In this document: piece by piece, positions 19,696 to 27,978 of the stretch
Position numbering within the stretch: position 1 is the first letter of the stretch
Layout: the number at the start of each line of letters is the position of its first letter
Source of the DNA: Streptomyces sp. CB02923
Lineage (GTDB): Bacteria > Actinomycetota > Actinomycetes > Streptomycetales > Streptomycetaceae
Direction of reading: 5' to 3'
DNA: 64,000 nucleotides
Assembly: GCF_001905005.1 (NCBI RefSeq)
Contig: NZ_LWKZ01000025.1
Location: 372,001-436,000, forward strand
Notes under the pieces: model-generated
Told to the model about the DNA's origin: nothing
Database searches by the model: none
What the model saw: the letters and a program-made list of their open reading frames with translations, nothing else
Position numbers and translations under genes: made by a program

Positions 19696-20595
19696 ATGGA
19701 CCTCGCTTTATTACGCACGTTCGTCACGGTGCACCGAGCGGGTTCCTTCACCCGCGCCGCCGCGCTGCTGGGGCTCTCCCAGCCCGCCGTGACCAGCCAG
19801 ATACGCACCTTGGAGCGGCAGTTGGGTCGACCCCTCTTCCTCCGCAAGGCCCGCGGCGTCACCCCCACCACCGTCGGCGACGAGCTCGCCCACAAGGTGG
19901 CACCCCATCTGGACGCGCTGACCGAGATCACCGAAGCCGGACTCGACGAGGATTCCGCCATCCGCACCCTGCACCTCGCGGGTCCGCCGGAGTTCACCTC
20001 CCAGCGCGCGTTACCGGCCCTCGCGCCGCTCATAGACCAGGGCCTCTGCGTACGGACCGCCTTCGGCCCCGCCGACGAGCTGCTGTCCGGCCTCGCCGAC
20101 GGCCACCACGACCTCGCGATCACCACCACCAGGCCGCGCGGCGCCCTGCTCACCGCGACGCCGCTGTGCGACGAGGAGCACGTGTTGATAGCCGCTCCGC
20201 GGTGGGCGGCCCGGGTCGGCGGGCCCGCGGTCGTCCAGGCGTCGGGCGTGCGCGCACTCGCCCCCGTACCGCTCGTCGAGGTCCACGAGAGCCTTCCGCT
20301 GATCTCCCGGTACTGGTCCTCGGTCTTCGAGACACCGCCCGCCGCGGCCTCCGCCGCCGTCATCGCCTCGGACTTACGGGCAGTGCTGGCGTGCGTGACG
20401 GCGGGTGCCGGGCTGGCGGTGCTGCCGCGCTACCTGTGCGCCGAGGCGCTCGACAGCGGCGAGATCATCGCCCTGCTCGACCCTCCGGTGCCCCCTCTGC
20501 GTACGTACTTCCTGGTCACCCGCATGGGGACGCTCGCGCTGCCGCACATTGCCCGTACACATGAGTGGCTCTTGCGGGCCGCTGTGGATTGGTGA
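19696..20595 (+). CDS. LysR-family regulator containing four TTA codons
   Basis: LysR-type transcriptional regulator, 299 residues. The winged helix is at residues 1-60 (FVTVHRAGSFTRAAALLGLSQPAVTSQI), followed by a substrate-binding domain. Start ATG 19696 follows GGAGGGAGG. Four leucines use the rare TTA codon: residues 5 and 6 (19708-19713), 106 (20011-20013) and 227 (20374-20376). In Streptomyces TTA is read only by the developmentally regulated bldA tRNA, so translation should be delayed to late growth. The target genes are not apparent; the downstream Nudix gene is co-directional. Confidence 0.92.
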   Translation: MDLALLRTFVTVHRAGSFTRAAALLGLSQPAVTSQIRTLERQLGRPLFLRKARGVTPTTVGDELAHKVAPHLDALTEITEAGLDEDSAIRTLHLAGPPEFTSQRALPALAPLIDQGLCVRTAFGPADELLSGLADGHHDLAITTTRPRGALLTATPLCDEEHVLIAAPRWAARVGGPAVVQASGVRALAPVPLVEVHESLPLISRYWSSVFETPPAAASAAVIASDLRAVLACVTAGAGLAVLPRYLCAEALDSGEIIALLDPPVPPLRTYFLVTRMGTLALPHIARTHEWLLRAAVDW

Positions 20596-20621
20596 GGTTG
20601 AGGGGGCGCGGGGGCTCGCGG

Positions 20622-20688
20622 GGGGGGGCGTGCGTGCCGAGCGCCGCGGGGGTGAGGGGGGCGTGCGTGCCGGGTACCGCGGGGGTGA
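20622..20688. repeat. Two-copy G-rich direct repeat (about 33 bp)
   Basis: Two near-identical units starting GGGGGGCGTGCGTGCCG and ending CCGCGGGGGTGA stand in tandem between the LysR and Nudix genes. They lie in a frame open into the Nudix gene, where they would read as VRA-rich peptide. Confidence 0.6.
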
Positions 20689-20842
20689 AGGTGGGGCGGA
20701 CGTGCCGGATTCCGCACATCGGGAGAAACCGGAAGCCGAAGGTCCGGGGCTTCGGGGCGACCCGCGACGTGCCCCGGGGCGCGGCTCGACGGACTGGTGG
20801 GACGGTGGTTTCACGGAGCCCCTGCTGCGGCATCTGTCCCGT

Positions 20843-21322
20843 ATGACCGTACGGCCAGTCGTCAAACGCACCGCTCGCGCGATCCTGCTCGACGGTGCGG
20901 ACATCGTCCTGATCAAGCGCACCAAGCCGGGCCGGGCCCCGTACTGGATCACTCCCGGCGGCGGCGTCGAGCCCGAGGACGCCACGGTCGTGGACGCCCT
21001 GCACCGCGAACTCCACGAAGAACTGGGCGCCAAGGTCACCGATGTCGTCCCGGTCTTCGTGGACACCGTCGAGCACATCAGCGACGGCGGCGTGGACGGG
21101 GTGAAGGTGCAGCACTTCTTCGTCTGCACCCTGGAGTCGATGGACCCCTCCCTGCGGCACGGGCCGGAGGTCGAGGAACCCTGCGGCCAGTACGAGATCG
21201 TGCGCGTGCCGTTCACGCGGGTGGGGATCGCCACGGCCGAGGTCGTCCCCCTGTCCTTGCGCCACTACCTCGACGGCAACATCGAGGGCGTACGGGCGAT
21301 GCACGCGCCTGACCTGGGGTGA
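20843..21322 (+). CDS. Nudix hydrolase
   Basis: Nudix-fold pyrophosphohydrolase of 159 residues, which probably cleaves a nucleoside-diphosphate-linked substrate. The Nudix box is recognisable: GGGVEPEDA followed by RELHEELG at about residues 35-58. An Arg/Lys-rich start (MTVRPVVKRTARAILL) is typical of the first strand. ATG 20843 lacks a clear ribosome site; the frame is open far upstream through a Gly/Arg-rich repeat region, so a longer form cannot be excluded. It is convergent with the PNPOx-fold gene. Confidence 0.85.
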   Translation: MTVRPVVKRTARAILLDGADIVLIKRTKPGRAPYWITPGGGVEPEDATVVDALHRELHEELGAKVTDVVPVFVDTVEHISDGGVDGVKVQHFFVCTLESMDPSLRHGPEVEEPCGQYEIVRVPFTRVGIATAEVVPLSLRHYLDGNIEGVRAMHAPDLG

Positions 21323-21435
21323 GAGGGTGCCGAGCCGGGCCGGCGTACCGGCGCGCCGTGCCGAGTCGAGCCGTGCTGTGCCGGGCCGGGCTGTGCCGGG
21401 CCGTTCGGCGTACCGTCGGCCGCCCGCTTAGCGCC

Positions 21436-22740
21436 TTACCCGAACCAGCCCCGGAACTCACCCGGTTCGGCACCCGCCGGCCCCCGCGACTGAGCACGCG
21501 CGAGCACCCGCTCGACCTCGCGTTCCACTTGTTCCCGCACCTCACGGGTCTGCGGGCGGGGGGCGGTTTCCTGGCGGGAGACGACCTCCTGACAGGAGAC
21601 GGCATCCTGGCAAGAGACGGCTTCCCGACGGACGCCGGGTTCCGGGCGGGGTACGGGGTCCAGGGCCCGGGCGGGTTCCAGGGCCGGGGCGGGGTCCAAG
21701 CCCCGGGCGGGTTCCGAGCCGGCCCCCGAACCGGAGACAGGCTCCCAGCTTTCCCGGCGCTCCCCGACCTCCCGGCCCTCCCCGTCCTCCCGACGTGCGT
21801 CGTCCTCGCGGCGCGAAGCGGCCTCCGCCGCAGCGCCGAAGAAGTCTCCTCCCTTGCGCTTGGCGTCGTCCGTACCCCAGGCTCGCGAATTACTCGCCTG
21901 CCGGGGCACCTTCTGCAGGTGCGGAATGTGCTTGGCGCAGTGGATATACGTTTCCTCAACCGCGACTTCCACCCACAGCTGCGCACGTCGGCCGGGTATC
22001 GGGTCGACGGGCAGGTCCGGATGCCGCGCCCGCATCTCGTCATCCACGACGACCCGCGCCCGTCCGTTGACGTGCAGTCCGATGCGGTCGCGCATGAAGT
22101 CGATCATCAAGATGCCGAGATGCGGGTTCTCGGAGAGGTTTCCGACGGACGCCATGACGCCGTTGCCACGGTATTCCGGGTACGCGAGCGTACGCTCGTC
22201 CAGGACCTGGAGGAACCCGGGCGGCCCGGCCCGGAACGTGGAGTCGCACTCGCCGTGCCGGTCGGCCGTCGCCAGGAAGAACATCTCCTGGCGGCCCACG
22301 AACTCCCGCATTCGCTCGTTGAGATGGTCCAGCACCTGGTCGTCGTAGAACCGGTCGGCGCGTTCGGTCGTACCCAGCCGCTGCTGCACCAGGTGCTCAC
22401 CGTCGCTGCCCGGCCGTTCCTCCCGCACATCCGTCCCGGCCCCCGCGCCACCACCGGGCCCCACCAACCCGTACGCATCAGATGCCGCCGGAGCATCAGG
22501 CACATCACATGCCGCAGTCACACGGGACGCACCGGATACGCGGGACGCGCCGGGCGCACCGGATACGCGGGACGCGCCGCCGGGTGCCTCAGCCGTACGT
22601 GAAGTCCCGGCCGTCCTGGAGACCTCGGCCGCACCGGAGGCTGCGGATGTTCCAAAGGCCCCGGATGCGCCGAGCTCGCCATATGCCGTCAAGCCATCTC
22701 CACCATGTGCCGCCAAGCCGTGATCACTATGTGTCGTCAA
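21436..22740 (-). CDS. PNPOx-fold flavin-nucleotide-binding protein
   Basis: Member of the split-barrel pyridoxamine-phosphate-oxidase-like group (COG3576 type), 434 residues as drawn. The core is at about residues 130-310: MREFVGRQEMFFLATADRHG, then PEYRGNGVMASVGNLSENPHL and DRIGLHVNGRARVVVDD. Residues 1-110 (Ala/Ser/Gly-rich, with a duplicated ASRVSGA-type unit) and the last 100 (Glu/Arg/Pro-rich) are low complexity. The TTG at 22740 is 3 bp after the stop of the globin gene, which implies translational coupling, but a start nearer residue 115 is possible. Likely a redox partner of the globin; substrate unknown. Confidence 0.8.
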   Translation of the reverse strand: MTTHSDHGLAAHGGDGLTAYGELGASGAFGTSAASGAAEVSRTAGTSRTAEAPGGASRVSGAPGASRVSGASRVTAACDVPDAPAASDAYGLVGPGGGAGAGTDVREERPGSDGEHLVQQRLGTTERADRFYDDQVLDHLNERMREFVGRQEMFFLATADRHGECDSTFRAGPPGFLQVLDERTLAYPEYRGNGVMASVGNLSENPHLGILMIDFMRDRIGLHVNGRARVVVDDEMRARHPDLPVDPIPGRRAQLWVEVAVEETYIHCAKHIPHLQKVPRQASNSRAWGTDDAKRKGGDFFGAAAEAASRREDDARREDGEGREVGERRESWEPVSGSGAGSEPARGLDPAPALEPARALDPVPRPEPGVRREAVSCQDAVSCQEVVSRQETAPRPQTREVREQVEREVERVLARAQSRGPAGAEPGEFRGWFG

Positions 22741-22743
22741 TGC

Positions 22744-25251
22744 TCAATCTCCCGCCGCGACCAGCTCTTCCACGGAGTCGTGCCGTATGCGGTCGGAGGG
22801 AATGCCGACCCCCACCAAGGCGTCCACGCCGTTGCGTATCATTCCGGGCGGCCCGGACAAGTAGGCGTCATATTCTCTCCAGGGCCCGTACTGTCGCACG
22901 GCGTCCGGGAGTTGGCCACTGAGGCTGTTGGCCGGGCCGCCGGGCCGTCCGGTGGCGACGACCGGGCGTACGGACAGCCACGGGTGGCTCTGCTCCAGCC
23001 TCAGCAGGGTGTCGAGGTCGTAGAGGTCGTGGCCGCTGCGGGCGCCGTAGAAGACCTCCATCGGGCGCCTGCGTCCACGCTCGGCGACGTCTTCGACCAG
23101 GGCCTTGATCGGCGCGATGCCCGTACCGCCGCCGAGGCACAACAGCCCGTTGTCAGTGGTGTGGTCTACGGTCATGGAACCGGATGGGGAACCGAGCCGG
23201 ATGACATCGCCGGGGCGGGCTCGATGGACCATGGCGTTGGAAACCCAGCCGGCCGGTACGGCTTTCACGTGGAAGGAGAGCAGGCCGTCGGAGCGGGGCG
23301 CCGCGGCGAAGGAGTAGTGCCGCCAGATGCGCGGCCACCAGGGGGTTTCCACGCTGGTGTACTGACCGGCCAGGAAGGGATAAGGCTGGTCGGGCCGGAC
23401 GGTGACCACGGCGATGTCGGGCGTACGCAGCTCGTGCGAGACAACCTCGGCCTGCCACCAGGCGGGGGCCACCGCCTCGTTCTCGGCGGCAGCGTCGATC
23501 ATGATCTGCGAAATGGTGGTGTACGCCCGCACCCACGCGGCTTCGGCTTCCGGGTGCCAGGTTCCGGGGGCGTAACGGGCGAGCGCGGTCAGCAGGCACT
23601 CGCCGACGGCAGGGTAGTGCTCGGGCAGAGTGCCGTACTTGCGGTGCCCGCGCCCGAGGTGTGAGAGGTACTCGGTGAGGTAGTCCGTGTCGTCGACGTT
23701 CTTGACGGAGGTGAGCAACGCCTTGAACAACCGGTCGCGCTGGGTGTCCATCGCGGCAGGAAAGAGCGCCCGCAGATCGGGATGGTGCACGAAGAGCAGC
23801 GCGTAGAAGTACGAGGTGACCTTGTCCGCCACAGGCTCGATCTCTTCCAGAGTCTGCCGGATGAGCTTCGCGTCGGGGGACACGTCGAGAGACTCACCGA
23901 CGGACGATCGCGTATCACCGAACAGGGGGGCGGCCGAGGGCTCTGGGGCGAGGATTCGGCTTGTGGGTGAGGGGGTTCGGCTTGCGGGCTCGGTGATCCC
24001 AGCTGTGGGTCCGTCGGTTGGGTTTGCGGGCGCGGTGACCCCGGCTGTGGGCGCGTCGGTTCGGCTTGCAGGCGCGGAGACGCCAGCTGCGGGCGCGGTG
24101 GTTCGGTTTGCGGGCGCGGTGACCCCGGCTGCGGGCGCATCGGTTCGGCTTGCGGGCGTGGTGGATTGGCCCGCGGGTGCTGTCCCCTGCCCTGAGGGCG
24201 CGGAGGCCTCAGTCGTCGGCGCTGAGGTGGCGCTCGTCGGCGCTGTGGCGGCGCTCGCCGGGCCTGAGGTGGTGCTGGTCGGTCCTGGGGTGGGCCTTGT
24301 CGACCCTGGGGTAGCTGAGGCGGTGGAGGAGGCGGGCGGGTGGGTGGGGGGAGAGGGGGAAAGAGACCCGGGCCCATCCCCCTCCACAGCTCCACCCTGT
24401 ACGGGCTCGCCTGCCACGGGCCCCGCCCCATGCCCGGGAGCGCCTTCACGTCCTGGCGCGCGCCCGAACCCCGGCACGCCTTCACGCTCTGACGTCTGCT
24501 CGCGCTCGGCCTGCTGCTGAAACTCTGGCGTGCGCCCAGGCTCGGGCACGCGCCCAAACTCAGGCGCGTGTCCAGGCCCAGGCACGTATCCAAGCTCAGG
24601 CGTGCGCCCAGGCTCAGGCGTGTGTCCGGGCCCAGGCACGTATCCAAGCTCAGGCGTGCGTCCGCCTTCGGGTGCCCGTTCACGTTCCGCAGCCGTACCT
24701 ACGGGCCTTATGGAACTGACCGGCCGACTGGGTGCCCCTGTCCGGTCGTACCCGTCGCCCCGGTCACCAGGCCGCAGTCCGTAACCGCGCTGCGACTCCC
24801 GCCCATCGCGCCCCCCAGCATCGGTACGCCCGCCGCTCTCGGCATGGGCGCCGATTCCAGTACGGCCGTCGGCTCCGGTATGGGTGCTGGCTCCGGTACG
24901 GAGGCCACCTTCGGTACGGGCGCCACCTTCGGCACGAGCGTTCACTTCGGCACGGCCACCGGGAACATCAGGTCCGCCGGGAGCATCGCCGGCGTTACGG
25001 CCACCCCCGCCGTTCAGCTCGGCATGACCGCCATGGCCGCCTTGGTTGCCCCGGCCGCCTTGGATGCCATTGCCGCCTCGACCGTGCTCTTCACCGTGCT
25101 CTTCACCGTTCTCGCCATCGCGTTCGTCACGGTCGCCCGCGGGCCCCTGCTGATCTTCGGAGGACTTCTTCGACGGAGTGAACCATCCCCAATCGCCACT
25201 ACTGCCGCCAGAAGAGCCGTCATCGGCTGTCGTGGTGGTCGGAGCGTCCAT
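22744..25251 (-). CDS. Globin-ferredoxin-reductase protein with long disordered N-terminal arm
   Basis: Flavohaemoglobin-like protein, 835 residues; flavohaemoglobins detoxify nitric oxide. The globin domain begins at about residue 455: the B10-type tyrosine is in SYFYALLFVHHPDL and the probable proximal His in GRGHRKYG. The reductase domain follows, with the FAD motif RHYS and the NAD(P) motif GGGTGIAP. Residues 1-442, more than half of the protein, are disordered: a Gly/Glu/Asp-rich part, PGPGHTPEPGRTPELGYVP-type repeats, then Pro/Thr/Ala repeats of the APANRT/APAAGV kind. AGGCAGACC precedes the ATG. It is the first gene of a pair with the PNPOx-fold protein. Confidence 0.88.
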   Translation of the reverse strand: MDAPTTTTADDGSSGGSSGDWGWFTPSKKSSEDQQGPAGDRDERDGENGEEHGEEHGRGGNGIQGGRGNQGGHGGHAELNGGGGRNAGDAPGGPDVPGGRAEVNARAEGGARTEGGLRTGASTHTGADGRTGIGAHAESGGRTDAGGRDGRESQRGYGLRPGDRGDGYDRTGAPSRPVSSIRPVGTAAERERAPEGGRTPELGYVPGPGHTPEPGRTPELGYVPGPGHAPEFGRVPEPGRTPEFQQQAEREQTSEREGVPGFGRAPGREGAPGHGAGPVAGEPVQGGAVEGDGPGSLSPSPPTHPPASSTASATPGSTRPTPGPTSTTSGPASAATAPTSATSAPTTEASAPSGQGTAPAGQSTTPASRTDAPAAGVTAPANRTTAPAAGVSAPASRTDAPTAGVTAPANPTDGPTAGITEPASRTPSPTSRILAPEPSAAPLFGDTRSSVGESLDVSPDAKLIRQTLEEIEPVADKVTSYFYALLFVHHPDLRALFPAAMDTQRDRLFKALLTSVKNVDDTDYLTEYLSHLGRGHRKYGTLPEHYPAVGECLLTALARYAPGTWHPEAEAAWVRAYTTISQIMIDAAAENEAVAPAWWQAEVVSHELRTPDIAVVTVRPDQPYPFLAGQYTSVETPWWPRIWRHYSFAAAPRSDGLLSFHVKAVPAGWVSNAMVHRARPGDVIRLGSPSGSMTVDHTTDNGLLCLGGGTGIAPIKALVEDVAERGRRRPMEVFYGARSGHDLYDLDTLLRLEQSHPWLSVRPVVATGRPGGPANSLSGQLPDAVRQYGPWREYDAYLSGPPGMIRNGVDALVGVGIPSDRIRHDSVEELVAAGD

Positions 25252-25712
25252 GGTCTGCCTCGCCTCGAACGTCTTTCGATCGTCTTCGCACTTCCGCAGT
25301 TCGGAATGTGCCCGGAATTCCCCCGAACCGCTTCGGAATTCTTAATCGATCAGAGCTATCCCGGCAACACCCTCCAAAGTGGACACATCTCACGTTCGTC
25401 CGGCCACCGCGCGCGGACTCCTTCTCCGCAGCGTGCCACCAGGGCCTGCCGCACCGGACCGACACGCGGAAGTCCAGGCGCCACAGGCCGCATTGCCGCT
25501 AGGCTGACGGGCTTCATGCCCGGCTCCGCCGCATGGTTCCAGTGGGCCGGAAGCACTCATCCGGCTCGACCGGACTAGACCATACCCGCAGTAGTTGAAT
25601 CCACAACCCCTGAACTGACTACTCTTCCGCCGGGCACGCCGATTTCCGTGACCCTTCCCACAGAACGCAATTCATCGGGCATGAAGTACCAAACGGCCGC
25701 AGGCAGCCGGAA
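25252..25712. other. Intergenic region upstream of the globin gene
   Basis: Neither strand shows a convincing gene. It contains two direct copies of CGGAATTC (around 25314 and 25340). On the minus strand, TTGCCG followed 16 nt later by TTAAGA could be the globin promoter. No NsrR-like palindrome was seen. Confidence 0.45.
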
Positions 25713-26345
25713 TTACCCGGCGGCCCGCACGAGTTCGTACGCCTCGCGCAGGTCACGGCCGTCGTACGCGTATGAGGCCAGGCCACTGACATGGTGGTCC
25801 GCATTCACGGCCACGGAAGCGGGAACGGCCGCGAACAGGGCAGTGTCGGACATGGAATCGCCGTACGCCACACAGTCGGCCCGGCCGAGCCCGAACTCGG
25901 CGCACAGTTCATCCGCAATCCTCACCTTTGCAGACGCGGAAAGTATCCCTCTCGGTTCCACCGGTTCCCGGAAAGGCAGCGCGGGCCAGCGCGAGCCGTG
26001 CGCGGCATCCGCTCCCCAGCCCGTCAACCGCTCCACGAAGAACCCCGGTGACATGGAGATCACCGCGCACCGCTCTCCCCGCTGCCGGATATCGGCCCAC
26101 ACCTCCCGGATGCCGGACAGCCACGGCGCGCCGTCGAAGGCCGCCGTCACCAGTTCCTCGGTCAGCTCGGACCACAGTTCGCACGCCAGCTCCGCGAAGC
26201 GGACCGGTGTCACCTCGCCGGCGATGAAGGCACGCTCCAGCTCGGCGATCTCCCGGTCCAGCCCGAGCTGCCGGGATATCTCGACGGAGGCTGCCGAACC
26301 GTAGAGCAGCGTTCCGTCCATGTCGAAAAGATGTAGCTTCCCCAT
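25713..26345 (-). CDS. HAD-family phosphatase
   Basis: Haloacid-dehalogenase-superfamily hydrolase (HAD-IB-like), 210 residues. Motif I is HLFDMDGTLL with the nucleophile Asp8; motif II is in AVISMSPGFF; motif IV is GDSMSD near residue 177. The fold resembles phosphoserine phosphatase-like enzymes, but the substrate is unknown. ATG 26345 places motif I at the normal distance from the N-terminus; a ribosome site is not obvious, so the message may be leaderless or weakly translated. It is divergent from the following membrane-protein gene. Confidence 0.85.
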   Translation of the reverse strand: MGKLHLFDMDGTLLYGSAASVEISRQLGLDREIAELERAFIAGEVTPVRFAELACELWSELTEELVTAAFDGAPWLSGIREVWADIRQRGERCAVISMSPGFFVERLTGWGADAAHGSRWPALPFREPVEPRGILSASAKVRIADELCAEFGLGRADCVAYGDSMSDTALFAAVPASVAVNADHHVSGLASYAYDGRDLREAYELVRAAG

Positions 26346-26415
26346 ATCAGGGAGCGTAGGACCGACCGGACGGTCGCGTCTCGCACGTCGCACCGGTCAC
26401 TTTGGTCTCTCAGGT

Positions 26416-26508
26416 CACTCAGCACTCAGCACTCAGCACTCACAGCGCACCCGACACCCAGGTACGCAGCACACCGGTAGCGCTTCGCTGTCGCTGTCGC
26501 TATCGCTG
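26416..26508. repeat. Two microsatellites upstream of the membrane-protein gene
   Basis: CACTCAG occurs three times plus one variant in tandem (26416-26443), and a TCGCTG hexamer repeats about four times (26485-26508). Both are in the non-coding leader between the HAD gene and the gene at 26582. Confidence 0.75.
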
Positions 26509-26581
26509 CTCAACCGCGCGTACGGCCGGATACTCCCGCCGTCAGATGCCATGCGGCCCGCCGGACGCGACCGTGGACCTC

Positions 26582-27130
26582 ATGAAACAGCTCAGCCGAC
26601 GCGCGCGCCGCGCCACCCTCGTCGTCCATGTCGCGGTCTCCGTCGGCTGGCTCGGACTCACGCTCGGCCTGCTCACGCTCAGCGTCGCCGGATACACCTC
26701 AAAGTCACTGGACACCACTGTGGCCGCCTACCGCGCGATGAAGATCTTCAGCGACTGGCTGATCCTTCCCGTGGCACTGTCGGCGCTGATCAGCGGGCTG
26801 GTGCTGTCCTTCGGTACGCCTTGGGGCCTGGTCCGCCACCGCTGGGTCGTCGTCAAGTTCTGGCTGACGCTGGCGACCGTACTGCTGACGGCCTTCTCTC
26901 TCCGTCCGGGCATCGACCGACTCGCGGCCGATGCCGTGGCCGGCTCCCCGGACACCGGCCTGAGCATGGTGTCCGCCCCTTCCGTGGCGACGGCCACGTA
27001 CCTCTTCGTCACCGCCGTCTCCGTGCTCAAGCCCTGGGGCCCCACCGAACGCGGCGGCCGACTGCGCGCTGCACAGTCGGCCGGGGTCCGCGATCGGGCA
27101 CGTAAGCGCCCGAGTGATGTCGTCAGTTGA
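26582..27130 (+). CDS. Four-helix integral membrane protein
   Basis: Membrane protein of 182 residues with about four hydrophobic helices. It resembles the DUF2269-type integral membrane proteins (conserved SVGWLGLTLGLL near the start, then YRAMKIFSDWLILPVAL). A charged tail follows the last helix. GTG 26573 is an alternative start. Its last 8 bp overlap the 3' end of the convergent GlcG/HbpS-like gene. Function unknown. Confidence 0.75.
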   Translation: MKQLSRRARRATLVVHVAVSVGWLGLTLGLLTLSVAGYTSKSLDTTVAAYRAMKIFSDWLILPVALSALISGLVLSFGTPWGLVRHRWVVVKFWLTLATVLLTAFSLRPGIDRLAADAVAGSPDTGLSMVSAPSVATATYLFVTAVSVLKPWGPTERGGRLRAAQSAGVRDRARKRPSDVVS

Positions 27131-27551
27131 GGCCTGCCGCTTCGATGGCGGTACGGGCGATGCGGTCGTCCTGTTCCGGAGCCCCGCCGCCGACGCCGAT
27201 CGCGCCGATCAGACGGCCGTCCCGGTGGACCGGCACGCCGCCCGCGATGAACAGCAGCGGGCGGTCGAGAGCGGTGGGCAGGGTGTGGAAGAGGCCGTCG
27301 GGCCGTACGGCGTCGACGAGATCGGCGGTCGGCGCGTCCAGCTGCAGAGCGGTGTACGCCTTACGGGTACTGGTTTCGCCCGAGATCAGTACGGCGGTGT
27401 CGTCGCGCCGGAACGCGAGCAGGTGACCGCCCGCGTCCAGGACGGTGACGCTGCCCCGCACACCGATGTCGGCAGCGGCAACACGGGCGGCCTCGATCAG
27501 GGCGTCCGCGTCGTGGGTGGTGAGGGGGCGGACGGTGGGGGTGGTGCTCAT
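27123..27551 (-). CDS. GlcG/HbpS-family haem-binding-like protein
   Basis: Small alpha/beta protein of 142 residues in the GlcG/HbpS family, whose members bind haem or act as sensor-associated proteins. Typical stretches are VTVLDAGGHLLAFRRDD, STRKAYTALQ and GAIGVGGGAPEQDD at the C-terminal end. No signal peptide is visible, unlike secreted HbpS of S. reticuli, so this one is probably cytosolic. It overlaps the convergent membrane-protein gene by 8 bp. Exact function cannot be assigned. Confidence 0.85.
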   Translation of the reverse strand: MSTTPTVRPLTTHDADALIEAARVAAADIGVRGSVTVLDAGGHLLAFRRDDTAVLISGETSTRKAYTALQLDAPTADLVDAVRPDGLFHTLPTALDRPLLFIAGGVPVHRDGRLIGAIGVGGGAPEQDDRIARTAIEAAGLN

Positions 27552-27978
27552 GAGTGGGGCTCCTATGTGTGTGGGTGTGCAGGAGTATGTGCGGGAATGT
27601 GCAGGTATTGCTCGGTTGTATAGATGAGGCGGGGTTTGGTCACGTGGAGAAGTCGCGGGCGGCCCCGCTTGTGCACGGGTGGGTGGGGTCGTAGGTGTGG
27701 GCGTGATGGGTGGTGACGCCGGGTTGTGGTTCCGGTCTGGGTTTCCGGTGAGGGTCCCGGCCCGAGATTCCGGCCTGGGGTTCCGACCTGAGGCGCGTGA
27801 TTGGTGCTGTGCGCCGGGCGCTTCGTGCCTCATCGACCGGCTTCAAGCACGTAGCCGTACGCGTAGCCGTAGGGGAGCGCGGCCCAGGGTCAGACGCCCG
27901 AGCCGGACGCCGCCCACTTCAGCCACTCATCTCAATCGCTCGCCTCAGCCACTCGCCTCAACCGCGCAACCACTCACC
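27552..27978. other. Repetitive intergenic region
   Basis: No gene supported. It includes imperfect repeats of TTCCGGTCTGGG type (27725-27790) and CACTCGCCTCA-type units (27920-27980). Open frames run through it on both strands but read as low-complexity sequence. Confidence 0.5.

Noticed and set aside
23262-23275. parS-like CTTTCACGTGGAAG in the globin-reductase gene
   Set aside because: Three mismatches to the 14-mer, and the bases encode the conserved FHVK of the reductase domain.
27552-27833. N-terminal extension of the GlcG/HbpS-like gene
   Set aside because: The family fold starts at 27551; the extension is Pro/Thr/Arg-rich and lies in repetitive DNA.
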